Shown: piece after piece, positions 33,725-41,594 of the stretch
How the letters are laid out: each line of letters opens with the position of its first letter
Position numbering within the stretch: position 1 is the stretch's first letter
NCBI GenBank assembly: GCA_025931335.1
Contig: JAICNG010000010.1
Location: forward strand, 1-61,045
Reading direction: 5' to 3'
Length of the DNA: 61,045 nt
Origin: Gemmatimonadaceae bacterium
GTDB taxonomy: Bacteria; Gemmatimonadota; Gemmatimonadetes; Gemmatimonadales; Gemmatimonadaceae
Program-made: the position numbers and the translations under genes
Notes under the pieces: model-generated
Told to the model about the DNA's origin: nothing
What the model saw: the letters and a program-made list of their open reading frames with translations, nothing else
The model's database searches: none

Positions 33725-35869
33725 ATGACGTTCATCGGCTCTCTTCAGCAACGCCTTCGCACGTTCCGCGAGCGCTGGCATGGTGATCCGGCGCACCCTC
33801 CGCGGGAATGGATGCGCGAGCAGTGGCAGCCGCTCGCGGTCATGGGCGCGCTGGTGCTCACCGTCCTCCTGTTCGACGCGTGGCTGGCCACCTGCGGCTT
33901 CGCGGGATGCCCGTCTTCGGAAGAGATTCGGCGCTTTCGGCCGGTCGAGGGGAGCGAAGCCATTGATCGATCCGGCAAATCGCTAGGGCGGCTGACGTCC
34001 GTGCGTCGCATCAACGTCCCACTCGGCGATGTCCCGCGTCATGTGCAGCAGGCGTTCATCGCCACCGAGGACCGGCGCTTCTACGAGCACAACGGACTGG
34101 ACTGGCGCGCGGTGATGCGCGCGGTCGGCCGCAACGTGACGTCGCTGGGTCTGCGCGAAGGGTTCAGCACGATCACCATGCAGGTGGCGCGCAACACCTT
34201 CACCTCGCGGGTGATCAGCGAGCGCTCGCTGCGCAAGAAGCTGCTCGAGCTGCGGTTCGCCCGGCTCATCGAGCACAACCTCAGCAAGCCGCAGATTCTC
34301 GAGCTGTACCTCAACGTCATCTACCTCGGAAACGGCACGTACGGGGTGGAGGCGGCGAGTCGTGATCTGTTCGGAAAGAGCGTGAAGAAGGTCACGCTGG
34401 CGGAGGCGGCGGTTCTCGCGGCGCTGCCGAAGGGCCCGTCTGCCTACACGCCCAGGAAAGCGCCCGAGCGCGCGAAGCGCCGGCGGGATCTGGTGCTTGG
34501 ACTCATGGTCCGCGAGGGCTACATCGATTCGACGCAGGCGCGCCGCGCGATGACGCAGCCGGTGCGCGTGGCGACGCAGGAGTGGCGCCCCACCGGCACG
34601 GATTCATACGCGCTCGACGCCATTCGCAGCGCGGTCGACTCGCTGCTGGGGGATGACGCGCTGCAGTCCGGCGACGTCGTCGTCTACACGACGATCGACG
34701 GGACCGCGCAGAAGGCCGCCGAACGCGCGGTGGCTAAGCGCGCGGCGTTCATCCAGGAACGCGAACGCGCGTGGTATGGACGTAGCAACGGCGCGGTTCA
34801 GGGCGCGATGATCGCGCTCGATCCGCGCACGGGCGACGTGCGCGCGATCGTCGGCGGACGGCGGTACGAGCGCGGCGGCTTCAACCGCGCGCTGGCGGCG
34901 CGACGCCAACCGGGGTCGGCGTTCAAGCCGTTCGTCTATGCCGCGGCACTCGCGGCCGGCCTCTCCCCGGCGACGATGGTGGACGATGACCCGGTGGAGA
35001 TCGTCGGCGATGACGGCCGCATCTGGACGCCGGCGAATCACGGCGACGAGTACAACGGCCGCATCACACTCCGGCGGGCGCTCATGCGCTCGGCCAACGC
35101 GGCGACCGTGCGGGTGAGCCGCGCGGTGGGGGAGCAGCGGGTCGTCGCGGCGGCGCGCAAGAACGGCATCTCGAGCCAGCTCGATCCGGTGCCCTCGATC
35201 GCGTTAGGCGCGCTCGAGGTGACGCCCCTCGAGCTCGTGCTGGCGTACGCGCCGTTCGGCAACGGCGGCTATCGCGTGAAGCCGCGGCTCGTTCAGCGCA
35301 TCGAGTCATCCGACGGACGAATCCTGTGGAAGACCGATGCCGTGCGTGACCTGGTGATGGATCCGCAGGACGCCTGGATGATGACGTCGATGCTGCGCTC
35401 CGTCGTCGATCACGGCACCGCGCACGCGGTGCGCGAGTGGGGCGCGCGCGGTCCCATCGCCGGCAAGACCGGGACGACGAACGATGGCGCCGATGTCTGG
35501 TTCGTCGGCTACACCCCCACCGTGGCGGCGGCATTCTGGTTCGGGCACGACCAGCGCGTGTCACTCTCCGGCGACATGAGCGGCGGGAGCGCCGCGGCGC
35601 CGGCGTGGGCGGAGTTCTTCATCAACGGATGGCGCGAGCGCGGCACCGGGGAGGAATGGGAGCCGCCGACCGGAATGGTCTCACGCCGGATCGACGCCTT
35701 CACCGGCGAGCTCGCCGGCGAGTGGTGCCCAGCCACGCAAACCGAGTGGTTCAAGCCCGGGATGGAGCCCACCGAGTATTGCCGCGAGCACCTGGAGCCG
35801 GAGGACACGTGGGCCGACGACTTCGGGGAGCGGATCGCCGCGACGTTCAAGAGGATCTTTAGATTCTAG
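33725..35869 (+). CDS. Class A penicillin-binding protein (PBP1A-like)
   Basis: Bifunctional peptidoglycan synthase, 714 residues. One N-terminal membrane anchor (VMGALVLTVLLFDAW) precedes the GT51 glycosyltransferase domain with AFIATEDRRFYEHNGLDW (catalytic Glu), GFSTITMQVARN and ELYLNVIYLGNGTYGVE. The transpeptidase domain has the active-site Ser in GSAFKPF (about residues 397-403), SxN in SANAATVRVS and KTGTT (about residues 580-585). Both activities look intact. The TAG stop opens the long palindrome at 35866. Confidence 0.95.
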   Translation: MTFIGSLQQRLRTFRERWHGDPAHPPREWMREQWQPLAVMGALVLTVLLFDAWLATCGFAGCPSSEEIRRFRPVEGSEAIDRSGKSLGRLTSVRRINVPLGDVPRHVQQAFIATEDRRFYEHNGLDWRAVMRAVGRNVTSLGLREGFSTITMQVARNTFTSRVISERSLRKKLLELRFARLIEHNLSKPQILELYLNVIYLGNGTYGVEAASRDLFGKSVKKVTLAEAAVLAALPKGPSAYTPRKAPERAKRRRDLVLGLMVREGYIDSTQARRAMTQPVRVATQEWRPTGTDSYALDAIRSAVDSLLGDDALQSGDVVVYTTIDGTAQKAAERAVAKRAAFIQERERAWYGRSNGAVQGAMIALDPRTGDVRAIVGGRRYERGGFNRALAARRQPGSAFKPFVYAAALAAGLSPATMVDDDPVEIVGDDGRIWTPANHGDEYNGRITLRRALMRSANAATVRVSRAVGEQRVVAAARKNGISSQLDPVPSIALGALEVTPLELVLAYAPFGNGGYRVKPRLVQRIESSDGRILWKTDAVRDLVMDPQDAWMMTSMLRSVVDHGTAHAVREWGARGPIAGKTGTTNDGADVWFVGYTPTVAAAFWFGHDQRVSLSGDMSGGSAAAPAWAEFFINGWRERGTGEEWEPPTGMVSRRIDAFTGELAGEWCPATQTEWFKPGMEPTEYCREHLEPEDTWADDFGERIAATFKRIFRF

Positions 35870-35994
35870 GGGTCAGGAGTCAGGAGTCAGGAATCAGGGT
35901 GTCAGGGTTGAGGTTCCAGGAGCCGCGCGAGCTGTTCTCCTAGAACCTTCACCCTGACACCCCTGATCCCTGACTCCTGACTCCTGACCCCTGG
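35866..35994. repeat. Very long palindrome, AGGAGTCAGG-phrase family (convergent junction)
   Basis: Left arm 35866-35922 and right arm 35937-35994 pair over about 57 bp with only a handful of mismatches; loop about 14 nt. The arms iterate AGGAGTCAGG and GGGTGTCAGGG. It fills the gap between the PBP and DUF1501 genes and includes the PBP stop codon. Confidence 0.95.
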
Positions 35995-35996
35995 GT

Positions 35997-37247
35997 TCAA
36001 AGGACTCCTATCCGATCCGTTCCGCTGAACCCCGGGAAAAGGGCGGAGGCATCCACCGCGCCCAGATGTGACCTAACGACTTCCCCGAACACGGAACGGA
36101 AGTCCGTCGTCAACGCGAGGTCGCGACCCTCGTAGAGCTGCTCGCGTGCGAGGCCCGGCCACCGGCCGTACACCTTTCCGCCCTTCACAGAGCCGCCGAG
36201 GACGAACATCGCACCGGCGTGACCGTGGTCGGTCCCTCCATTCCCGTTCTGTCGCGCCATGCGGCCGAACTCGGTCATCGTCAGGATCACCACATCCCCC
36301 ATCCGGTCACCGAGGTCGGCGACCAAGGCGGCAACCGCGCCGGCGAAATCGGTGAGGCGGTTTGCCAGCTGTCCCGTCGCGCCCCCCTGGTTCACGTGCG
36401 TGTCCCAGCCGCCGACATCCGCGAACGCCACCTCGAGCCCGACATCGGCCTTGATGAGCTGCGCGATCTGGAGCAGGCGCTGGCCAAACTGCGAGCGGGG
36501 GTACGCCGCACCGTTCTCGGGCCGATACCGCCGCGGGTTCGCCGCGCGCAGCATCTTCACGGCGTCGAAGGTCTCGGCGCCGGCGCCGTGGATGATGTCG
36601 GCGCTCCCGGTGCGGTAGAGCGCCTCGAGGCGCTCGACGTCGGAGCCCGTCGCGCGAATCGTGAAGTCGTCGAGCGACGACATCGCGATGACCGGGGCGG
36701 GCCCGGCGAGAATACGCGGCGTCTGTTCCGTCATCGCCACCGCGCGAAAGGCCTTCGACGGCGTCGCGTCGCATTCGGCGCACGTGCCCCGGGTGGCGAG
36801 GTAGCGGTTCAGCCACCCGTCGGCCGTGCTCTTCACGTCGGGCGTGCCACTCTCCATGTAGTCCTGGGCATCGAAATGCGACCGCGTCGCGCTCGGACTG
36901 CCGACGGCGTGAACGGGGGCGAGCATGCCGCGCTCCCAGCATGGGCGCAGCGGGGCGAGCGCGGGGTGCAGTCCGAAGAATCCGTCGAGGTCGAGCGCCG
37001 CCTCGGCGCGCGCGCCCGGCCGCGCGATCGCGATCGTCGGACGAAGCGCGTAATACTCGGAGTCGCCGTGCGGGACGACCATGTTCAGCGCGTCGGCCGC
37101 GCCGCGCTGGAAGAGCACGATCAGGATCTTGCCTCGCGCCGCCCCGCGCAGCTCCGTCGCGAAGGCCGTGCGGCGAAGAAAGCTCGGGTTGAGGCCGAGG
37201 GTCACGAGCGCGAACGCGCCGGAACGGAGGAAGATTCTGCGTTGCAT
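35997..37247 (-). CDS. DUF1501 protein (Tat-exported)
   Basis: 416-residue protein from ATG 37247 with a twin-arginine-like signal (MQRRIFLRSGAFALVTLGLN). DUF1501 belongs to the alkaline-phosphatase/sulfatase-like superfamily; visible landmarks are LIVLFQRGAADALNMVVPHG, RSHFDAQDYMESG, FADVGGWDTHVNQGG, ILTMTEFGRM and GTDHGHAGAMFVLGG. It is encoded directly after a DUF1800 gene, the usual pairing in many phyla. Function unknown; probably an envelope hydrolase of secreted macromolecules. Confidence 0.9.
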   Translation of the reverse strand: MQRRIFLRSGAFALVTLGLNPSFLRRTAFATELRGAARGKILIVLFQRGAADALNMVVPHGDSEYYALRPTIAIARPGARAEAALDLDGFFGLHPALAPLRPCWERGMLAPVHAVGSPSATRSHFDAQDYMESGTPDVKSTADGWLNRYLATRGTCAECDATPSKAFRAVAMTEQTPRILAGPAPVIAMSSLDDFTIRATGSDVERLEALYRTGSADIIHGAGAETFDAVKMLRAANPRRYRPENGAAYPRSQFGQRLLQIAQLIKADVGLEVAFADVGGWDTHVNQGGATGQLANRLTDFAGAVAALVADLGDRMGDVVILTMTEFGRMARQNGNGGTDHGHAGAMFVLGGSVKGGKVYGRWPGLAREQLYEGRDLALTTDFRSVFGEVVRSHLGAVDASALFPGFSGTDRIGVL

Positions 37248-37254
37248 AGGTTGC

Positions 37255-37478
37255 CCGATTGCGGAGTGCGGATTGCGGATCGCGAACGAACGGCTACCGC
37301 CGCTGGAATTCCGGAGCGCCTAACGCCAAGCCAATGATCTCTCTGAGCCCTTCCAGGTCCTGCCGGCGAGACAAGGGATCGCGCGCGCGGCGGGTCGGGG
37401 GCATCATGTCCTCCTCGACGATCGAGGAGTCTGTTGCCGCGGACGCGCAATCCGCCATCCGCTGTCCGCAGTCGCTTA
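37255..37478. repeat. GATTGCGGAC-phrase arms around the end of the DUF1800 gene
   Basis: Left arm 37255-37291 (GATTGCGGAGTGCGGATTGC and onward) lies in the DUF1800-DUF1501 gap; right arm 37448-37478 (GCGCAATCCGCC and onward) is inside the DUF1800 coding sequence, translated as SDCGQRMADCAS. The arms are inverse copies about 155 bp apart. Confidence 0.75.
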
Positions 37479-39114
37479 GCAGAGGATTCACCCCTGCCTC
37501 CAGAATCCGCCGAGTCTCGACGCTGGCCTCGCCCCCGAGCAAGCCGGTGATCACGCCATCCACCTGCGTCGCGCGCGCGGCGGCCGCGAGATCGGCGTAG
37601 CGCGGCCAGCGCTCGGGGCGCGCCCCGGGAATGGCGCCCCCGGCCATCGCCAGGCCGAAGTTGATGCGGTTGAGGATCGCGCCAGTGTTGATCCAGGCGT
37701 CTCCACGCTCGGGCCAGCCGTTAGGCGCCTGATGGAGGAAGAGCGGCTGTCCCAGCCGTGCCACCACCTGCGCCGAGCGAGGGGTCATGTCGGGCGTGGC
37801 GTTCATGGCACGGAGGGCGCTCACCACGAGCTCGAACGGGGACTTCACCTTCGCCCGATAGGCGGCCGATGAGAAGAACTCCTCGGAGGTGACGATAGTA
37901 CGAACCACCTCGCGGATGTCGCCGCTCGTGCGGCGGAACGTGTCAGCGGCGCGGTCGACGAGCGATGCCGGTGGATCGTCGCTCACGAAGCGCCGTGCGA
38001 GCTTGGTGGCGATGAATCGCGCGGTCGACGGGTGCGCCGACACGATGTCGAGCACCTGCTCGCCATCCTCGATGCCGCGTGCCGCCGTCAACCGATGCCC
38101 GAGCACCGATTTCTCACCGGCGTCGTGCATGGCCGCCCGGAAGATGAATCCTCCGGTCCGGCGCGGCTGCTCCAGCGTCCACCCCGTGAACGCGCGCGCG
38201 ACGTTGACGATGTCCTGCTGGGTGTAGCCACCATCGACGCCGAGGGTGTGGAGCTCGAGGAGCTCGCGGGCGTAATTCTCGTTGAGGCCTCGACGCCGAG
38301 TTGCGGGATTGCGGACTGCGGACTGAGGATTGCGAATTGCGCCCCGCCGTCCTGCGGGTCGTTGCCCGCAATCCGCCCCGCCCCGAGGGCGCCCCCGCAG
38401 TCCGCAATCAGCCGTCGGTCGCCCCTCCTCGACGGCGCTCTGCCAGTTGTCCAGGTAGAACAGCATCGCCGGGCTTTTCGCCACGGCGCCGAGGAGGTCG
38501 CGGAACTTGCCGAGCGCGTGGGGGCGAATCGCTTCCCGCTCGTAGGCGGCGATGAAGTAGCGCTCCGGTCCCTTCCCGGCGAAGACGGTGAAGTGGTTCT
38601 CCCAGAAATCCACCAGCACTTCCTCCAGCTGCCGCTCGCTTGCGACCGCGCGGGCGACCTTCGCGATCTGCATCTCGGCCAGCACGCGACGGGATTCCTG
38701 CGCGACGCGCCGGACCTCGACGGAGTCGGCGCGGCTCATCTCCGTGCGACGCATTTGCGCCCGGACGACCTGCGGGAGTGGGTAGCGGTCGAACAGCTCG
38801 CGCGATGACATCGCGAGCGTGGGAAGCGCGGCGACGATGCGCGTCGCAGCGGTATCCCGAATGCGCGAAGGCTGGAGCTGCAGCGCGATCCACCGATCCA
38901 CCCCCACGCCCCGAACCCGTTCGACGTCGCCAGGTCGTGCCCCGAACGCGAGGCGATTCAGGACGTGGCGGACTTGCTGGTCAGCGGTCTGCTCTCGCGC
39001 CTCGACGACGACGGCGGCCGGCTCCGGTGCGCGAGAGATGTCGCTCGTCGCACCCGAAGCGCACGCCGCGCCAACGAGGGCGAGCAGGATGGTCGATTGG
39101 CAGTGGTTCCTCAT
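37294..39114 (-). CDS. DUF1800 lipoprotein with in-frame repeat insertions
   Basis: 606-residue envelope protein; signal II sequence MRNHCQSTILLALVGAACAS. DUF1800 landmarks: HVLNRLAFGARPGDVERVRG, FWENHFTVFAGKG, NENYARELLELHTLGVDGGY, FTGWTL, KLARRFVSDDPP and, at the end, GLALGAPEFQRR. Two stretches are not DUF1800 in origin: about residues 232-272 (PTADCGLRGRPRGGADCGQR and onward) and SDCGQRMADCAS near the C-terminus, both translated from GATTGCGGAC phrase repeats. The first sits just before the conserved NENYARELLELHTLG helix. The frame is kept, so the gene is probably functional with a repeat-derived loop. Confidence 0.88.
   Translation of the reverse strand: MRNHCQSTILLALVGAACASGATSDISRAPEPAAVVVEAREQTADQQVRHVLNRLAFGARPGDVERVRGVGVDRWIALQLQPSRIRDTAATRIVAALPTLAMSSRELFDRYPLPQVVRAQMRRTEMSRADSVEVRRVAQESRRVLAEMQIAKVARAVASERQLEEVLVDFWENHFTVFAGKGPERYFIAAYEREAIRPHALGKFRDLLGAVAKSPAMLFYLDNWQSAVEEGRPTADCGLRGRPRGGADCGQRPAGRRGAIRNPQSAVRNPATRRRGLNENYARELLELHTLGVDGGYTQQDIVNVARAFTGWTLEQPRRTGGFIFRAAMHDAGEKSVLGHRLTAARGIEDGEQVLDIVSAHPSTARFIATKLARRFVSDDPPASLVDRAADTFRRTSGDIREVVRTIVTSEEFFSSAAYRAKVKSPFELVVSALRAMNATPDMTPRSAQVVARLGQPLFLHQAPNGWPERGDAWINTGAILNRINFGLAMAGGAIPGARPERWPRYADLAAAARATQVDGVITGLLGGEASVETRRILEAGVNPLLSDCGQRMADCASAATDSSIVEEDMMPPTRRARDPLSRRQDLEGLREIIGLALGAPEFQRR
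38300..38424. repeat. Palindrome inside the DUF1800 gene, GATTGCGGAC family
   Basis: Left arm 38300-38345 (GATTGCGGACTGCGG and onward), right arm 38362-38424 containing the inverse CCGCAGTCCGCAATC, separated by about 16 nt. The whole element is translated in frame on the minus strand. Confidence 0.9.
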
Positions 39115-39121
39115 GTGGTGG

Positions 39122-39162
39122 GCCTCTGATCCCTCTGATCCCCCTGATCCCTCGATCCCAGC
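39122..39162. repeat. Iterated CTGATCCC phrase upstream of the DUF1800 gene
   Basis: Four near-copies of (T)CTGATCCC with no inverted partner found nearby; lies 8-48 bp upstream of the DUF1800 start in its leader. The word also occurs in the right arms of the AGGAGTCAGG family (CCCTGATCCCTGAC). Confidence 0.7.
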
Positions 39163-39246
39163 AGTAAGTAGACGCCCCGCACCCCTCTTCGTTAATCAGC
39201 TCGGTCTGGCCCTCGATTTGCCCGAACGCGGCTGTGGAGGGATCCC

Positions 39247-40326
39247 ATGACTCGATACATCATACCCATTCTCGTGCTCGCCACCGCCTGCTCCGTCGAG
39301 AAGGCGAATCGCGACGCGCCCGACACCACGACCACAGCGCCAGCGGCTGACACCGTCCCGCGCGGGGACACCGCCCGCGGCGCCGTGTTCGACACCACCC
39401 CCGCATTGGCGGCGGCCGATTCGGGAAGTGTTCTCCTCGGACCGGATGAGATACGGCGTGGCGGCGTGGTGGTGGCGGTGGCGCAGGGCCTCGTGGTCGA
39501 AAGCCCTCGATGCTCCTGGAAGGGAACGCCCCTCCCATGTTACCGCACCCCAGCTGGGGTTCGCGCCATCGTTCCCCTTCCCGCGGACGAGCCAGGCGGG
39601 CGGTACGCCCTGGTGATCGACCGGCCGGCGAGTCGCATCACGCGGGAGGTGACGGTCGCCGAGCGAGACTTCGGAAAGGAGCTCATCTTCCTCGATGACT
39701 CCACCTACGCGATCCTCCGTCGCGGGCGCGACATTGCGCGCGATGCACGGGCGCTCCGGCGCATTCTCGAGACCGAGACCTCGGAGCAACACTGGTCCGG
39801 CTCCTGGCGGATGCCGGTCGAGGGTGGAAAGTCGTCCGGGTATGGGGTGGAGCGGTTCTACCATCGCGCGTCAGATTCGACGCGGGTCGTCACCCTCGAG
39901 TCGTCGGCCCGGGCGCGCGGGGCGTTCGGAGTCGACACCGGCGCCGCGACGCAGGGCGCACCGGCCTGGCGCCATGCCGGGGTGGACATCGCCGTCGCCC
40001 GTGGAACAGGCGTTCGTGCGCCGCAGGCCGGCGCGGTGGCGGACGTGGGAGATTACGCACTGACGGGGCGCACCCTCATATTGGACCATGGGCAGGGCGT
40101 TCACTCCGCGTATTTCCACCTCGACACCGTTCTCGTCAGCAAAGGTGATGTGGTGCGAAGGGGTGCGACGCTCGCTCGTGTCGGAGCGACGGGGCTCGCG
40201 ACCGGCCCACACCTTCACTACGGGATCTACCTCCACGGCAAGGATGTCGACCCGGCCGCGTGGCACGCCATCTCCTCAGCCACGCTCGACCCGGCCACCT
40301 CTCGCTCCGCCGCCGCGCCGCGTTAG
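39247..40326 (+). CDS. M23-family metallopeptidase lipoprotein (LytM-like)
   Basis: 359-residue lipoprotein (MTRYIIPILVLATAC, lipobox ATAC). A Thr/Ala-rich linker and a central region of unknown fold precede a C-terminal LytM domain: HAGVDIAVARGTGVRAPQAG (zinc His and Asp), DHGQGVHSAYFHLD and GPHLHYGIYLHGKDVDP (H-x-H). All zinc ligands are present, so it is probably an active peptidoglycan endopeptidase at the membrane. Starts 24 bp before the MFS gene's ATG ends the gap, so the two may be co-transcribed. Confidence 0.9.
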   Translation: MTRYIIPILVLATACSVEKANRDAPDTTTTAPAADTVPRGDTARGAVFDTTPALAAADSGSVLLGPDEIRRGGVVVAVAQGLVVESPRCSWKGTPLPCYRTPAGVRAIVPLPADEPGGRYALVIDRPASRITREVTVAERDFGKELIFLDDSTYAILRRGRDIARDARALRRILETETSEQHWSGSWRMPVEGGKSSGYGVERFYHRASDSTRVVTLESSARARGAFGVDTGAATQGAPAWRHAGVDIAVARGTGVRAPQAGAVADVGDYALTGRTLILDHGQGVHSAYFHLDTVLVSKGDVVRRGATLARVGATGLATGPHLHYGIYLHGKDVDPAAWHAISSATLDPATSRSAAAPR

Positions 40327-40350
40327 GCTCGCGCGCACCGGGACGCGCCC

Positions 40351-41559
40351 ATGAGGCGCTACCCGGTCGCGGTCGTTCTCCTCACCGTCTTCGTCGACCT
40401 GCTCGGATTCGGCATCGTCCTGCCGATCCTGCCATTCTACGCGCAACGATACGGCGCCTCCCCGGTGCAGATCGGGGCGATCATCGCCGCGTTCTCGCTC
40501 ATGCAGTTCCTGTTCACCCCGGTGTGGGGCCGTGTCTCCGACCGGGTGGGACGCCGCCCCGTCATTCTCGTCTCGCTGTTCGGCTCCGTCGCCAGCTACC
40601 TCCTGTTCGCGCGCGCCGAGAGCGTGCTCGCGCTGCTCGCCTCCCGCATGCTCGCGGGCGTCGCGGGCGCGAACCTCGCCGCGGCGCAGGCCTACATCGC
40701 CGACGTCACCACGCCCGAGACGCGTGCCCGCGGCATGGGCTGGATCAGCGCCGCCTTCGGGCTTGGCTACATGCTGGGGCCGCCGATCGCGGCGGTCGTG
40801 AGCGTGCGATGGGGCGTCCACGCGCCGGGCTACGTCGCGGCCGCGCTCGCCTTCATCAACCTCGTGCTCGCCCGTCTCTGGCTGCCCGAGGCTGCTCCCA
40901 CGGCCGACAAGTCGCTCATGCACCGCACCTTCGATCCGCGGGTCCTGCACCGCGTGCTCAAACGTCCGGTCCTCGGTGGCGTAACCCTGTCGATGACAGC
41001 GGTGGCGCTGGCGACGTCGGGTGTGACGGCGATGCTCGCGCTGTACCTGCAGGCGCGGTTCGCGTACGATGCCGCCCGCACCGCCTGGGTCTTCTCGCTG
41101 ATCGGCCTCACCTCCTCGGCGATTCAGCTCGGGCTGGTGCACACCCTGGTCACCCGCTTCGGCGAGCGGCGGGTGTCGGTCGCCGGGATCGCGATGCTCG
41201 CGCTGTCCATGCTCGCCGTCGCGGTGGCGGCCACGCCTGGCGCGCTGCGGATCGTGATCGTCTTCTACGCGGTGGGGTTCGCGCTCACGGGGCCGAGCGC
41301 GCTGAGCCTGGTCTCGCGCGCGGCGAAGGAGGGCGAGCAGGGAATGGTGATCGGCGTGGTGCAGTCGCTCGGCGCGCTGGCGCGGGTCTTCGGCCCCATG
41401 GCGGCCGGGATCGCGCTCGGGCGACTGGGCGCCGGCGCCCCCATGGTCGCCGGCAGTATCGTCTGCGCGCTGGCAAGCGTCTATATGTGGCATCATCTAC
41501 GTCCACGTACGCGCGCCGGTGAGGTCGCCGGCGCCGCCGCTCTTCCTGTTGGGGACTGA
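40351..41559 (+). CDS. MFS exporter (TetA-like drug/H+ antiporter family)
   Basis: 402-residue, 12-helix transporter. The first helix ends GFGIVLPILPFYAQRYGASP; motif A between helices 2 and 3 is GRVSDRVGRRPVIL; helix 5 carries GMGWISAAFGLGYMLGPPI, the antiporter motif C. This pattern is typical of TetA/multidrug exporters. Substrate unknown. Begins 24 bp after the M23 peptidase gene. A 35-bp gap separates it from the next gene. Confidence 0.9.
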   Translation: MRRYPVAVVLLTVFVDLLGFGIVLPILPFYAQRYGASPVQIGAIIAAFSLMQFLFTPVWGRVSDRVGRRPVILVSLFGSVASYLLFARAESVLALLASRMLAGVAGANLAAAQAYIADVTTPETRARGMGWISAAFGLGYMLGPPIAAVVSVRWGVHAPGYVAAALAFINLVLARLWLPEAAPTADKSLMHRTFDPRVLHRVLKRPVLGGVTLSMTAVALATSGVTAMLALYLQARFAYDAARTAWVFSLIGLTSSAIQLGLVHTLVTRFGERRVSVAGIAMLALSMLAVAVAATPGALRIVIVFYAVGFALTGPSALSLVSRAAKEGEQGMVIGVVQSLGALARVFGPMAAGIALGRLGAGAPMVAGSIVCALASVYMWHHLRPRTRAGEVAGAAALPVGD

Positions 41560-41594
41560 GGGACGACGCAGTCCCTCCGCTTCGAGGCATCGCC

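Noticed and set aside
16715-35873. Three genes ending in GATTCTAG (16724, 17032 and 35869)
   Set aside because: Each encodes an aromatic C-terminal Arg/Gly-Phe followed by TAG; three cases can arise by chance and two encode outer-membrane-type C-termini.
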